Numbered from the stretch's first letter, positions 8,385 to 21,966 are shown. The stretch is DNA of 64,000 nt from CAWHMS01 sp963830495 (GCA_963830495.1 CAWHMS010000002.1:496001-560000), one strand, 5' to 3'. Notes: a model not told the origin generated them from the sequence alone. Translations and numbers: made by a program.

Positions 8385-9700
8385 CCGAGACGTACTGGTG
8401 CGAACATGCTTGGCTCGGGCCTGGTGCGCTGGTCCCCGGCGCGGTGGTCGAGGTGGCGGGGACGCACATCGTCGACGTGTCTGCCGCTGACGCACCACCA
8501 CCGGGCTCGGTCCCACTGCGCGGCCTCACCATGCCCGGCTTCGCCAACTGCCACAGTCATGCGTTCCACCGCGCGCTGCGGGGACACACCCAGCGGGAGC
8601 GGGGCACGTTCTGGACCTGGCGCGATCAGATGTACGACGTCGCCGCCCGCCTGGACCCGGACGGCTACTACGCGCTGGCGCATGCGACGTACATGGAGAT
8701 GGCACTGGCCGGGATCACCGCGGTCGGCGAGTTCCACTACCTGCACCACGACCGCCGCGGTCGCGCCTATGCCGACCCCAATGCCATGGGTGGCGCCCTT
8801 ATCGCCGCTGCCCAGGACGCCGGGTTGCGGATCGCACTGCTCGACACCTGCTATCTCTCCGCCGGCTTCGGCGAGCCGGCGGCGGGCGTGCAGGAGAGGT
8901 TCAGCGACGGCAGCGCCGAGGGGTGGGCGGAGCGGGTGGACGCCCTCACCTCGGCCGGTGCGCCCGGAGTCGTGGTGGGAGCGGCGATCCACTCGGTGCG
9001 TGCCGTCCCTCGCGACCAGCTCGCCGTGGTCGCAGCGGCCCTCCCTGAGGCTCCGCTGCACGTGCACCTCTCGGAGCAGGTGGCCGAGAACGACGCCTGT
9101 CTGGCGACGTACGGTCGCACCCCGACCCAGCTGCTTGCCGATGAGGGAGTGCTGAGCGAACGCGTCAGCGCGGTGCACGCCACCCATCTCACCGAGGAGG
9201 ACATCGCGTTGCTCGGCTCGGCCGCCGTCAACGCGTGCTTCTGCCCGACGACCGAGCGGGACCTCGCCGACGGGATCGGAGAGGCGCGCCGACTGCATGA
9301 GGCAGGGGCGCCACTGACCCTCGGCTCGGACAGCCACGCGGTGATCGACATGTTCGAGGAGGCGCGTGCGGTCGAGCTGAACGCGCGGCTGGCCACGCAG
9401 CAGCGCGGCCACTGGCAGGCCGAGGAGCTGCTCGGTGCTGCCACCCTCGACGGCCATCGTTCGCTGGGCTTCGTCGACGCGGGCCGGATCGCGCCCGGCC
9501 AGTGGGCGGACCTCGTCACCGTGGACACGGGGTCGGTTCGGACAGCCGGCGCGGGCGCCGCTGTCGAAGCCGCCGTGTTCGCCGCCTCCGCCTCAGACGT
9601 CAGTCACGTGGTGGCCAGCGGTCGGCCGGTCGCGACCTCGCCCGAGACGGTCGGACGGTTGCTGGCGACGGCGATCGACAAGGCAAGGGGCGCCGGATGA
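8381..9700 (+). CDS. hutF: Formimidoylglutamate deiminase
   Basis: Hydrolyses N-formimidoyl-L-glutamate to N-formylglutamate and ammonia. A 439-residue amidohydrolase-superfamily enzyme with the metal site His58-x-His60 in NCHSHAFHRALRG, then HVHLSEQ, AVHATHL and the metal Asp in LGSDSHAVIDMFEEAR. The start codon overlaps the previous stop (ATGA) and the stop overlaps the hutI start, indicating translational coupling. Presence of HutF places this organism on the five-step Hut route that releases formylglutamate rather than formamide. Confidence 0.93.
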   Translation: MTETYWCEHAWLGPGALVPGAVVEVAGTHIVDVSAADAPPPGSVPLRGLTMPGFANCHSHAFHRALRGHTQRERGTFWTWRDQMYDVAARLDPDGYYALAHATYMEMALAGITAVGEFHYLHHDRRGRAYADPNAMGGALIAAAQDAGLRIALLDTCYLSAGFGEPAAGVQERFSDGSAEGWAERVDALTSAGAPGVVVGAAIHSVRAVPRDQLAVVAAALPEAPLHVHLSEQVAENDACLATYGRTPTQLLADEGVLSERVSAVHATHLTEEDIALLGSAAVNACFCPTTERDLADGIGEARRLHEAGAPLTLGSDSHAVIDMFEEARAVELNARLATQQRGHWQAEELLGAATLDGHRSLGFVDAGRIAPGQWADLVTVDTGSVRTAGAGAAVEAAVFAASASDVSHVVASGRPVATSPETVGRLLATAIDKARGAG

Positions 9701-10869
9701 GCGCGCTGCTGATCGACAACATCGGTGAGCTCGTCACCAACGACCGAGCCGTGGGTGACCTCTCCAGGCTCGGGATTCTCACCGACGCTGCCGTCGTCAC
9801 CACCAACGGCAGGGTGGCCTGGGTGGGGCCGCGTCGCGGCGCGCCGGCGGCCGACACCAGGCTCGACGCCGGCGGTGCCGCGGTCGTGCCTGGCTTCGTC
9901 GACAGCCACGCACACCTCGTCTTCACCGGTGACCGAGCTGCCGAGTTCGCCGCACGGATGGAGGGACGGCCCTACTCCGCGGGCGGGATCATGACCACGG
10001 TCGCTGCCACACGAGCCGCCCCGGACGACGTGCTGGCGGCCAACGTTGCCCGCCTTGTCGCCGAGATGGCGCGGGCCGGCTCGACCACGGTGGAGATCAA
10101 GAGTGGGTATGGCCTCACCGTCGCGGACGAAGCCCGCAGCCTGGCTGTGGCGCAGCGCTTCACGGCCGAGACGACGTACCTCGGGGCACACGTCGTGGCG
10201 CCGGAGTACGCCGAGGATCCCGATGGCTACGTCGACCTGGTGACCGGGCCGATGCTGGACGCGTGTGCGCCGTACGCCCGCTGGATCGACGTCTTCTGCG
10301 AGCGCGGCGCCTTCGACGCCGACCAGGCCCGGACGGTGCTCAGGGCGGGCATGTCGGTCGGGCTGGTCCCGCGGGTGCACGCCAACCAGCTCGGTCCCGG
10401 GCCAGGCGTTCGACTCGCCTGCGAGATCGGCGCCGCCTCTGCTGACCACTGCACGCATCTCAGCGGGGACGACGTTGCCGACCTCCGTGATGCGGGGGTG
10501 GTGGCCACCCTGCTGCCCGGTGTCGAGTTCTCGACCCGGTCGCCCTACCCGGATGCCCGCGCTCTGCTGGACGGCGGGGTCACCGTGGCGCTGGCGACCG
10601 ACTGCAACCCGGGCTCGTGCTACACGTCGTCGATGCCGCTGTGCGTCGCGCTGGCCGTGCGGGAGATGCACATGTCACCAGCTGAGGCGCTGTGGGCGGC
10701 GACGGCTGGCGGCGCGGCCGCACTGCGGCGGCGGGACGTGGGCAGTCTCGCGGTGGGGGCGAGTGCAGACTTCGTGGTGCTCGACGCGCCGTCGTACCTT
10801 CACCTGGCCTACCGGCCCGGCGTTCCGCTGGTGGGTGCGACGTACCGGGCCGGCCGCCCGCTCACCTGA
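9697..10869 (+). CDS. hutI: Imidazolonepropionase
   Basis: Opens the ring of 4-imidazolone-5-propionate to give N-formimidoylglutamate. A 390-residue amidohydrolase with VPGFVDSHAHLVF (metal His71 and His73), TTVEIKSGYGL, VHANQLGPGPG and the metal Asp in VALATDCNPGSC. The ATG is embedded in the hutF stop (GGATGA). It is last in the M20-hutF-hutI operon and is followed directly by a long hairpin that separates it from the convergent MMPL gene. Confidence 0.95.
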   Translation: MSALLIDNIGELVTNDRAVGDLSRLGILTDAAVVTTNGRVAWVGPRRGAPAADTRLDAGGAAVVPGFVDSHAHLVFTGDRAAEFAARMEGRPYSAGGIMTTVAATRAAPDDVLAANVARLVAEMARAGSTTVEIKSGYGLTVADEARSLAVAQRFTAETTYLGAHVVAPEYAEDPDGYVDLVTGPMLDACAPYARWIDVFCERGAFDADQARTVLRAGMSVGLVPRVHANQLGPGPGVRLACEIGAASADHCTHLSGDDVADLRDAGVVATLLPGVEFSTRSPYPDARALLDGGVTVALATDCNPGSCYTSSMPLCVALAVREMHMSPAEALWAATAGGAAALRRRDVGSLAVGASADFVVLDAPSYLHLAYRPGVPLVGATYRAGRPLT

Positions 10870-10922
10870 CCGAAGGATCCGACTCCCAGCGGGCGATGGC
10901 CCGCTGAGAGTCGGATCTTCGG
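10870..10922. terminator. Bidirectional hairpin, GATCCGAC family copy 2
   Basis: A nearly perfect ~24-bp stem starts at the base after the hutI stop. The arm CGAAGGATCCGACTC continues into CAGCGGGC, a GATG loop, then GCCCGCTG and AGTCGGATCTTCGG. It has one bulged base and one mismatch. It lies between two convergent genes (hutI and MMPL) and can terminate both. It shares arms and part of the loop with the copies near 5.35, 29.47 and 36.38 kb. Confidence 0.82.
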
Positions 10923-10937
10923 GTGGCGCCGACGGAC

Positions 10938-13127
10938 CTAGTCGGCGTGGACGGTTTCGAGCTCCTTGGCCTCGTCGGGCTCGGTGAACTGGTCCTCGTG
11001 CTCACGGCGGCTGATGCTGGCCGGCCACCACATGTGCCGACCGAGATCCAGGTTGAGTCCGGTGACCAGGATCGAGCGGACGATGATCGTGTCGAGCAGC
11101 ACACCGAACGCGACCACGAATCCGATCTGCAGCGTGAACGTCAACGGCAGCGTGGCCAGAGTGCCGAAGGTGCCGGCGAGCACGAGCCCCGCGGAGGTGA
11201 TCACACCCCCTGTCGCCGCCAGTCCGATCAGGGCGCCGCGGCGGCTGCCCTGGCGTTGTGCCTCTTCGCGAACGCGCGTCATCAAGAAGATGTTGTAGTC
11301 GATGCCGAGCGCCACGAGGAACACGAACGCGAACAGCGGAAGCGAGCTGTCGGCGCCGTTGATGTCGAAGGCGTACTGGAACACCAGAGCGCTGAAGCCG
11401 AGCGCCGCGGCGAACGAGAGCACCACGGTTGCGATCAGCACCAGTGGAGCCACAATCGCCCGCAACAGAACGAGCAAGATGAGGAACACCATCACCAGCA
11501 CGAGCGGGATCACGATGTTGTTGTCGTGCCGGGATGCCTCTTGGACATCCCAGTTGACCGCCGCGTTGCCACCAACCAGGGCGTCCGCTTCGGGGACTCC
11601 GTGAGCAGCGTCGCGGACCCGCTCCACCGTCGCGAAGGCCTGCTCGCTGAACGCCGAGTCGTTGATGCCGGCCAGGATGAGGGCAGTGCCGTCCTGCTCA
11701 GCCACGACAGCCACCGCGTCGGAGTTGACGCCCTCCACATCACTGACCGTCTCGGCCACCTGTTCGGCGGCGTCGGCGTTGGCGACGATCTGGAGGTTGT
11801 TGTCACCAGCAGAGGCAAAGTGGGCCTCGATGACCCGCTCGCCCTCCACCGAGTCGGGCGTGCCGACGAACTGCTCGTCGTTGTCGAGTCCCTTGGCGTC
11901 GAGCGTCACCGTGCCGAGAGCCATGGCAGCGAGGGCAATGGTCGTGCCGATCCAAACCGCTCGTGGCCGGTGGCTGATCGACCAACCGGTCTTGGCCCAG
12001 AAGCCCGTCGAGGTCGGCTCGTGGCTCCCCTCGGTCGGCTTCACCGGCCAGAAGATCCAGCGGCCCATGATGACCAGGAGCGCCGGCAGCAGCGTGATCA
12101 TCGCCAGCAGGACGACGCCAACGCCGATGGCGAGCACGGGGCCCATGCTCTGGGTGGAGTTCATGTCCGCCACCAGCAGGCAGAGCATGCCGACGATGAC
12201 GGTGGAGCTGCTCGCGATGATCGCCGGGCCGGCGCGGTGCAGCGCCTCCGCCATCGCGTCGTGCCTGTCGTGGTGGCGACGCAGCTCTTCCCTGTAGCGG
12301 GCGACCAGCAACAGGGCGTAGTCGGTGCCGGCGCCGAGCACCAGCACACTGAGGATGCTGCGGGTCTGGGCGTTGACCGTGAGGTCGGCGTACTTCGCCA
12401 GCAGGTAGATCACGCCCTGTGCGCTGACCAGCGCGAAGACGACACAGATCACCGGGAACAGCCACAGGATCGGGCTGCGGTAGGTGATCAGCAAGATGAT
12501 GATCACCACGCCGAGCGCGGCGAGCAGCAGAGCGCCGTCGATGCTCTCGAAGGCCTCGGCCTGGTCGGCGGCGAGACCCGCATATCCGGCAAGATGGGTG
12601 GTCATCCCATTGGCATCGGTCTCGGCGATGTCACGCATGTAGTCGGCCAGGTCCGGCATGATCAGCCAGCCGTCCTTGCCGGCGTCGATCGGCACGACGA
12701 CCTGCATCGCCTCACCGTCCGTGGATGCCTCCGGCGGAATGAACTCGACCCGGCCGTCGATCGCGATCTCGGTGTCGGCCTCGGCAACGCCGTCGTCGCC
12801 GACCACGTCACCGACCGTGCGGCCGTCCATCGCTTCGAACTCGGCGATGTCAGCCTCGGCAGCCGCGACGTCCTCCGGTGTGATCCCACCGTCACGCTCG
12901 TAGACGATCACCGCATCCAGCGTGGTGTCAGACCTGAACGCGGCGGTCTTCTCCAGTGCCTGCGTCGACTCGGCGCTCTCCGGCAGCCAGTTGACGGTCT
13001 CGTTGTCCTCGACGTCGGCCAAGTTCGCACCGAAGCTGCCGAGCACGACGGTCACGGCGATCCAGAACGCGAGGATTGCCCACTTGATCCGGCGGCCGCT
13101 GACGGCCCGCGCCAACTGTCCCGTCAT
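10938..13127 (-). CDS. MMPL-family RND transporter
   Basis: A 729-residue polytopic inner-membrane exporter of the MMPL type. Each half has one TM helix, a large extracytoplasmic loop and five TM helices, with TM starts near residues 16 and 365. The conserved Asp-Tyr pairs of the proton relay are present in GAGTDYALLLVARYREE and LGIDYNIFLMTRVREEA. AGGAGG lies about 9 nt upstream of the ATG. It is divergent from a MarR-type regulator, suggesting drug- or lipid-responsive efflux under that regulator. Substrates (lipids, siderophores or antibiotics in relatives) cannot be deduced. Confidence 0.93.
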   Translation of the reverse strand: MTGQLARAVSGRRIKWAILAFWIAVTVVLGSFGANLADVEDNETVNWLPESAESTQALEKTAAFRSDTTLDAVIVYERDGGITPEDVAAAEADIAEFEAMDGRTVGDVVGDDGVAEADTEIAIDGRVEFIPPEASTDGEAMQVVVPIDAGKDGWLIMPDLADYMRDIAETDANGMTTHLAGYAGLAADQAEAFESIDGALLLAALGVVIIILLITYRSPILWLFPVICVVFALVSAQGVIYLLAKYADLTVNAQTRSILSVLVLGAGTDYALLLVARYREELRRHHDRHDAMAEALHRAGPAIIASSSTVIVGMLCLLVADMNSTQSMGPVLAIGVGVVLLAMITLLPALLVIMGRWIFWPVKPTEGSHEPTSTGFWAKTGWSISHRPRAVWIGTTIALAAMALGTVTLDAKGLDNDEQFVGTPDSVEGERVIEAHFASAGDNNLQIVANADAAEQVAETVSDVEGVNSDAVAVVAEQDGTALILAGINDSAFSEQAFATVERVRDAAHGVPEADALVGGNAAVNWDVQEASRHDNNIVIPLVLVMVFLILLVLLRAIVAPLVLIATVVLSFAAALGFSALVFQYAFDINGADSSLPLFAFVFLVALGIDYNIFLMTRVREEAQRQGSRRGALIGLAATGGVITSAGLVLAGTFGTLATLPLTFTLQIGFVVAFGVLLDTIIVRSILVTGLNLDLGRHMWWPASISRREHEDQFTEPDEAKELETVHAD

Positions 13128-13240
13128 GAGATCGACCCTCCTGCTGGGTGGATGTCGGTCGGCGTGCCGGTGTGCTCGATGTGCATCTCGATCCCTTCCC
13201 CTGTGTCCCTTCCTCGGTGAGGCTAGGAACGACGTCTCGA

Positions 13241-13261
13241 ATCGTCAACATCATTAACGAT
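13241..13261. promoter_or_regulatory. Candidate MarR operator palindrome
   Basis: ATCGTCAA-N5-TTAACGAT, with 7 of 8 arm positions symmetric, lies in an AT-rich pocket midway between the divergent MMPL and MarR genes. A second small palindrome, CAGGGAAAACCCTG, lies at 13288-13301. Size and symmetry fit a MarR dimer site; no binding evidence exists. Confidence 0.45.
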
Positions 13262-13352
13262 CAGGTGGGTAAATTCATGGTGAGGATCAGGGAAAACCCT
13301 GACTGTCGCAGATGAGACCGCGCGCAACCTGAAAACTGAGCGGAGGTGCGTG

Positions 13353-14240
13353 ATGACGATGACCGATCCGGATCCGTCCACGCCACCCTTCGGCTCAGAA
13401 CGAATGTCGTTGGCGCAGTACACCGGCTATCTCCTGCGGCGGGCGTATGCCCGCTCGATCGACTGCGAGCGGGAGTGGATGCCTCATGAGGTGGGTCTAC
13501 GTGAGATGGCCGTCATGGCGACGCTGCATCAGCGTGGTCCTACCTCACAACGAGACCTCGGTGAGCGCCTGCATGTCAATCGGAGCGTCATGGTCAAGGT
13601 CGTGGACACGCTCGAAGGCCGTGGCTTCGTGGCGCGCGACCGCAACACCGACGATCGCCGCTCCTACGCCCTCCGCCTGACCGATCCCGGGTTGAGCGCC
13701 CTCGAGGACGCCCGTGCCGACCTCCGGCGACTGGACAACAACCTGACCGCGGGACTCGACGAGGCCGAGAGACGAGCGCTGACCGGGCATCTGCGCACGC
13801 TGCTCGGCGATGTCCCGGTGACCGAGGTCGAGGTCGTCGGCCACGCCACCGCCTTCTTGCTGGCGCACGCGCACCGCACCCTCCGCGAGCGGGCAGTGGA
13901 GGGTTTCGAGTCCCTCGGTATCGAGCCTCGGGACTTCGGGATCCTGGCGGTGCTGGAAGCAGAGCAGCCGTGCTCGCGGGTGCAGGTGGCCACGCGGATA
14001 GGGGTGACGCCGCCGGCGGTCCAGGGCGCGATCGACGCCTTGGTGCAGCGAGGTCTCGTCCGGTGGGCCACCAAGGCGGGTGACCGGCGCGTCCACGACC
14101 TGGAGCTCACCGAAAAGGGAGTCGAGTGCCTGCGCTCGGCCCGCCACGCCGCCGCCCTGATCCAGGCCGACGTGACTCGGCTGCTGGGATCGCAGGCCGA
14201 GTCCGAGATGCGCGGACTGCTCCTGAAGCTCATCGCCTGA
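13353..14240 (+). CDS. Tandem two-domain MarR-family regulator
   Basis: A 295-residue protein made of two consecutive MarR modules. Module 1 (about residues 18-145) has LREMAVMATLHQRGPTSQRDLGERLHVNRSVMVKVVDTLEGRGFVARDRNTDDRRSYALRLTDPG. Module 2 (about 155-290) has PRDFGILAVLEAEQPCSRVQVATRIGVTPPAVQGAIDALVQRGLVRWATKAGDRRVHDLELTEKG. Ordinary MarR proteins are ~150 residues and work as homodimers, so this chain could fold as a pseudo-dimer. The start is set at ATG 13353, 6 nt after GGAGG; GTG 13350 is adjacent. It is divergent from the MMPL exporter, its probable target. Confidence 0.88.
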   Translation: MTMTDPDPSTPPFGSERMSLAQYTGYLLRRAYARSIDCEREWMPHEVGLREMAVMATLHQRGPTSQRDLGERLHVNRSVMVKVVDTLEGRGFVARDRNTDDRRSYALRLTDPGLSALEDARADLRRLDNNLTAGLDEAERRALTGHLRTLLGDVPVTEVEVVGHATAFLLAHAHRTLRERAVEGFESLGIEPRDFGILAVLEAEQPCSRVQVATRIGVTPPAVQGAIDALVQRGLVRWATKAGDRRVHDLELTEKGVECLRSARHAAALIQADVTRLLGSQAESEMRGLLLKLIA

Positions 14241-14245
14241 CCTGT

Positions 14246-14300
14246 CGTTCGTCCGGTCCGGGCCGCCGGCGCCGACCCGCGCATCGTCGGACGAATCCTG
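14246..14300. terminator. Inverted repeat, ATTCGTCCGA family (diverged copy)
   Basis: TTCGTCCG at 14248-14255 pairs with CGGACGAA at 14288-14295, followed by TCCTG. It begins 6 nt after the MarR stop. The right arm matches the copies at 37.4 and 41.0 kb; the left arm is less well kept. The rest of the gap to dnaK holds no convincing gene. Confidence 0.6.
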
Positions 14301-14510
14301 GGGTACGGCGGGCAGCCTGCCTGGCCGATCTCGCGCGGTGCGCAGGGCTGCAGGCCGGGTTGACCTGTGTACGGCGCGAGATCACCTGGGTTGGTGCGCA
14401 TCAGCTGGGTCGGCAGGCGGCTCGGGCTCGCGACCACCCGGTGGCACTCCTGTGAAACTGACGCTCCGAGGGGGAATGTCGGCCCGAGCAGGGCGTTACA
14501 ACGACCAGGA

Positions 14511-14531
14511 CTTGAGTCGATCCGACTCAAG
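14511..14531. promoter_or_regulatory. HAIR operator for HspR upstream of dnaK
   Basis: CTTGAGT-N7-ACTCAAG is an exact match to the HAIR consensus bound by the repressor HspR in Streptomyces and Mycobacterium. It ends just before the -35 element of the dnaK promoter, so a bound repressor would block RNA polymerase. Confidence 0.92.
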
Positions 14532-14533
14532 AT

Positions 14534-14562
14534 TTGAACGTCCCGCTGGAGTCGTGTAAACA
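14534..14562 (+). promoter_or_regulatory. dnaK promoter
   Basis: TTGAAC (14534-14539), a 17-nt spacer and TAAACA (14557-14562) form a good housekeeping-sigma promoter directly downstream of the HAIR site. Transcription would begin near 14569. That rules out the in-frame ATG at 14562 and supports 14604 as the dnaK start. Confidence 0.65.
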
Positions 14563-14603
14563 TGAGCGGGATCAACTCAACTTTCGTGAAAGGTGAACGA
14601 ACC

Positions 14604-16477
<1,874 letters not shown>

Positions 16478-16481
<4 letters not shown>

Positions 16482-17164
16482 CCGAACCGCGCGGCGGCGG
16501 CGAACCCCGTGAGACCGAGGGCCCGGTGATCCGCGACAAGCGGCGCATCGACCCGGAGACCGGTGAGCTGAGGGAGCCGCGGTCCGCCGCGGCTCCCGCC
16601 TCCGGTCTGGCCGCATCCGATCCGGCGCCCAGCGAGAGGCCCAGCGAGGACAGTCCCGCGGTGGAGCTGCAGCAAGCCCTCACCGAACGCACGGCCGACC
16701 TGCAGCGGTTACAGGCGGAGTACGTCAACTACAAGCGCCGCGTCGACCGGGACCGCGAGGTGGTCCGAGAGACGACGACCGCATCCGTGCTGACCTCGCT
16801 GCTGCCGGTGCTGGACGACATCGGCCGGGCCCGCGACCACGGTGAGCTGGTCGGCGGCTTCAAGGCGGTGGCGGACTCGTTCGAACGCGTGGTGGCCGGT
16901 CTCGGGCTGGAGGCCTTCGGGTCCGAGGGCGACGACTTCGACCCGCGGGTGCACGAGGCGCTCATGCACAGCTACGACGACGAGGTCGACCGGCCCGTCG
17001 CCAAGGCCGTGCTGCAGGTGGGCTACCGACTCGGCGAGCGGGTGCTTCGGCCGGCCCGGGTGGCGGTGGTCGAACCGACCGGCTCGACCGACGTACCGCT
17101 CGACCCGACCCAGCTGGCGGCGGAGGCATCGCACGACGAGGGCAACGACGACAGCACTACGTAA
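16478..17164 (+). CDS. grpE: Nucleotide exchange factor GrpE
   Basis: A 228-residue GrpE that releases ADP from DnaK. The N-terminal ~60 residues are charged, Pro/Ala-rich and probably disordered. A long coiled-coil follows (LQQALTERTADLQRLQAEYVNYKRRVDRDRE), then the C-terminal beta domain containing FDPRVHEALMHSYDDEVDRPVAKAVLQVGYRLGERVLRPARVAV. The GTG start lies within the dnaK stop (GTGA), giving translational coupling. Confidence 0.95.
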
Positions 17165-17179
17165 GGGAGGAGGTGCGCG

Positions 17180-18322
17180 ATGAGCCCGGCAGACTGGGCC
17201 ACCAAGGACTTCTACCAGGTACTGGGGCTGTCCAAGGACGCGAGCGCCGACGACATCAAGAAGTCCTACCGCAAGCTCGCGCGCACCCACCACCCCGACT
17301 CCAACGGCGGTGACACCAAGGCCGAGGCGAAGTTCAAGGAGATTTCCGAGGCCTACGCCGTGCTCTCCGATCCGGCGAAGCGCAAGGAGTACGACGAGGA
17401 GCGGGCGCTCTTCGGCGCGGGTGGTTTCCGGGCCGCCCAGCGGCCCGGCCAGCCCGGCTTCGACGTCTCCGATCTCTTCGGAGGTACCGCCGGCGGCGGC
17501 GCAGGGGGCCTCGGCGACCTCTTCGGCGGCATGTTCGGCGGCCGGCCGCGCACCACGCACGCCCGCCGCGGCGCCGACATCGAGACCGAGACCAGCTTGG
17601 GCTTCCAGCAGGCGTTCGACGGCACCAGTGTCACGATGCGACTGAGCAGTGAGGCTGCCTGTCCGGCCTGCTCGGGCACCGGCGCGAAGGCGGGCACCAC
17701 CCCGCGGCTGTGTCCGACATGCCAGGGATCGGGCATGCAGACCTCCATGCAGGGTGGGGTCTTCGCGATGACCGAGCCGTGCCGGGACTGCCTCGGCCGC
17801 GGCATGGTCGTCGACGACCCGTGCCCGGTCTGCCATGGCTCCGGGCGGGGCACGTCGACGCGCACCATCACCGCGCGGATCCCGGCCGGGGTCCGCGACG
17901 GTCAGCGGATCCGGCTTCGCGGCAAGGGCGCACCGGGGGAGAGCGGCGGACCGGCCGGTGACCTCTACGTCACGGTGCACGTCACGCCGCACCAGGTCTT
18001 CGGTCGCTCGGCCGACAACCTCACGCTCTCGGTCCCGGTGCGCTTCGACGAGGCGGCGCTGGGGGCCGAGATCGCCGTACCGACCCTCGGCGCGACGCCG
18101 GTGCGCCTCAAGATTCCAGCCGGCACCCCCAACGGTCGCACGTTCCGCGTCCGCGGCAAGGGCGCACCGCGTCGTGACGGCACCAAGGGAGATCTGCTGG
18201 TCACCGTCGAGGTTGAGACTCCGTCCGAGCTCGACGATGCCGCTCGTACGGCGGTCGAGGCGCTGCGCGACGCGCTGGACGGGCACGATCCTCGTGCACG
18301 TCTGCTGTCGGGAGGGCGCTGA
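17180..18322 (+). CDS. dnaJ: Chaperone DnaJ
   Basis: A 380-residue type I J-protein that stimulates the DnaK ATPase. The J domain has the HPD motif at residues 38-40. A Gly/Phe-rich linker follows (about 75-120), then the zinc region with four CxxCxGxG repeats (CPACSGTG, CPTCQGSG, CRDCLGRG, CPVCHGSG). Two beta-barrel substrate-binding domains end the chain. GGAGG lies before the ATG, and the gap to grpE is 15 nt. Confidence 0.96.
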   Translation: MSPADWATKDFYQVLGLSKDASADDIKKSYRKLARTHHPDSNGGDTKAEAKFKEISEAYAVLSDPAKRKEYDEERALFGAGGFRAAQRPGQPGFDVSDLFGGTAGGGAGGLGDLFGGMFGGRPRTTHARRGADIETETSLGFQQAFDGTSVTMRLSSEAACPACSGTGAKAGTTPRLCPTCQGSGMQTSMQGGVFAMTEPCRDCLGRGMVVDDPCPVCHGSGRGTSTRTITARIPAGVRDGQRIRLRGKGAPGESGGPAGDLYVTVHVTPHQVFGRSADNLTLSVPVRFDEAALGAEIAVPTLGATPVRLKIPAGTPNGRTFRVRGKGAPRRDGTKGDLLVTVEVETPSELDDAARTAVEALRDALDGHDPRARLLSGGR

Positions 18323-18323
18323 C

Positions 18324-18733
18324 ATGGTCAGGGCTCGCGCCAACATCGACGTGACCGATCCGAACGCGTCGGTCTTCGTGATCAGCGTGGCCGCCGAGCT
18401 CAGCGGCATGCACCCCCAGACTCTTCGCGGCTACGACCGACTGGGTCTGGTCACCCCGGGGCGCACCGGCGGGGAGGCCGTCGCTACTCGCTCCGCGACA
18501 TCGAGACACTGCGTGAGGTGGCCCGGCTGACAGCGAGCGGCATCGGGGTCGAAGGCGTGCGCCGGATCCTGGAGCTCGAGCACGAGGTCGCGCGACTGCG
18601 CACCCGGGTCCTGGAGCTGCAGGTCGAGCGAGACGCCGCACTGGTGGCCGCGGTGTCGCGACTGCCCGCGGTCCGGCCCACCGGAGTCATGGTCAACTAT
18701 CAGCACGGCACCGACGACCCACTCGGGCGGTAA
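18324..18733 (+). pseudogene. hspR: hspR with apparent 1-nt frameshift
   Basis: MerR-family repressor of the dnaK operon, acting with DnaK as co-repressor in relatives. The first frame encodes an intact helix-turn-helix (VFVISVAAELSGMHPQTLRGYDRLGLVTPGRTGG) and then runs into nonsense, stopping at 18530. The correct continuation (GRRYSLRDIETLREVARLTASGIGVEGVRRILELEHEVARLRTRVLEL) is in the +2 frame and ends at the TAA at 18733. One base is missing around 18468-18476 in a G-rich run. Without it the protein would be ~136 residues, normal for HspR. It could be a sequencing error or a real derepressing mutation. The HAIR site is intact. Confidence 0.88.
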
Positions 18734-18736
18734 GAG

Positions 18737-21324
<2,588 letters not shown>

Positions 21325-21328
<4 letters not shown>

Positions 21329-21885
21329 ACACTGCCGCACCGAACCGCCCTCGACCGCGCGAGGTGACGCTGGCCGGCTCGCAGGCCGTGGTGGGCAGCG
21401 TCGTGGCGCTGATCGTGCTGGTCAACGGGATGCAGCAGCTCAACTCGAGCGAGGTCAACGAGGCGCTGGCTGAGATCGTGGCCTCGGACGAGGCTCGGGC
21501 GCTCGACCTCTCCTTGGAGTCTGCCCGCACGATGCTGCGCTACTCGATCATGGTGCTCGCGGTCGTGAGTGTCGCCTCGCTCGTGCTCGGTGTCTACGTG
21601 TTGCGGCGCCATCGGTCGTCGCGGATCGCGCTCACGATCATTGGCGGCAGCGTTGCCCTGCTCTGCCTGGCGGGAGGCCCGGTTGGCTGGGCGGTTGCGG
21701 CGTACGTCGGCATCTCCGTCGCCCTGCTCTGGTCCAAGGCAGCGCGCGGCTGGTTCTCCGACGGCACCGAGCCTGCGCCACCGGCGCCGGGCCCGTGGGG
21801 ATCCGGGCCGCCGCCCCCTCCGCCCCCTCCGCCGCCTCAGCCGCCGCCGGGGCAGCCTCCTTCGGGGGGAGCGCCCAGAGCGTGA
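21325..21885 (+). CDS. Four-TM membrane protein with polyproline tail
   Basis: A 186-residue integral membrane protein. TM helices lie near residues 18-37, 71-96, 102-120 and 122-143. A ~40-residue C-terminal tail contains a run of about ten prolines followed by more Pro/Gly, and is probably cytoplasmic. The GTG start overlaps the clpB stop by 4 nt, so it is translated with the heat-shock operon. I do not recognise a family; a role in envelope stress is only a guess from context. Confidence 0.72.
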
Positions 21886-21966
21886 CGCCCGGCCTGGCGA
21901 CAAGGCGCCACCGCTGGGCGATACCCCAGTAGGCTGACCCGCGACCGTCGCTCCTGGGAGGACCAC

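Noticed and set aside
10923..13220. 765-codon open frame on the + strand opposite the MMPL gene
   Set aside because: Composition is His/Arg/Asp-rich shadow sequence produced by high-GC codon bias; the MMPL protein on the other strand has clear family motifs.
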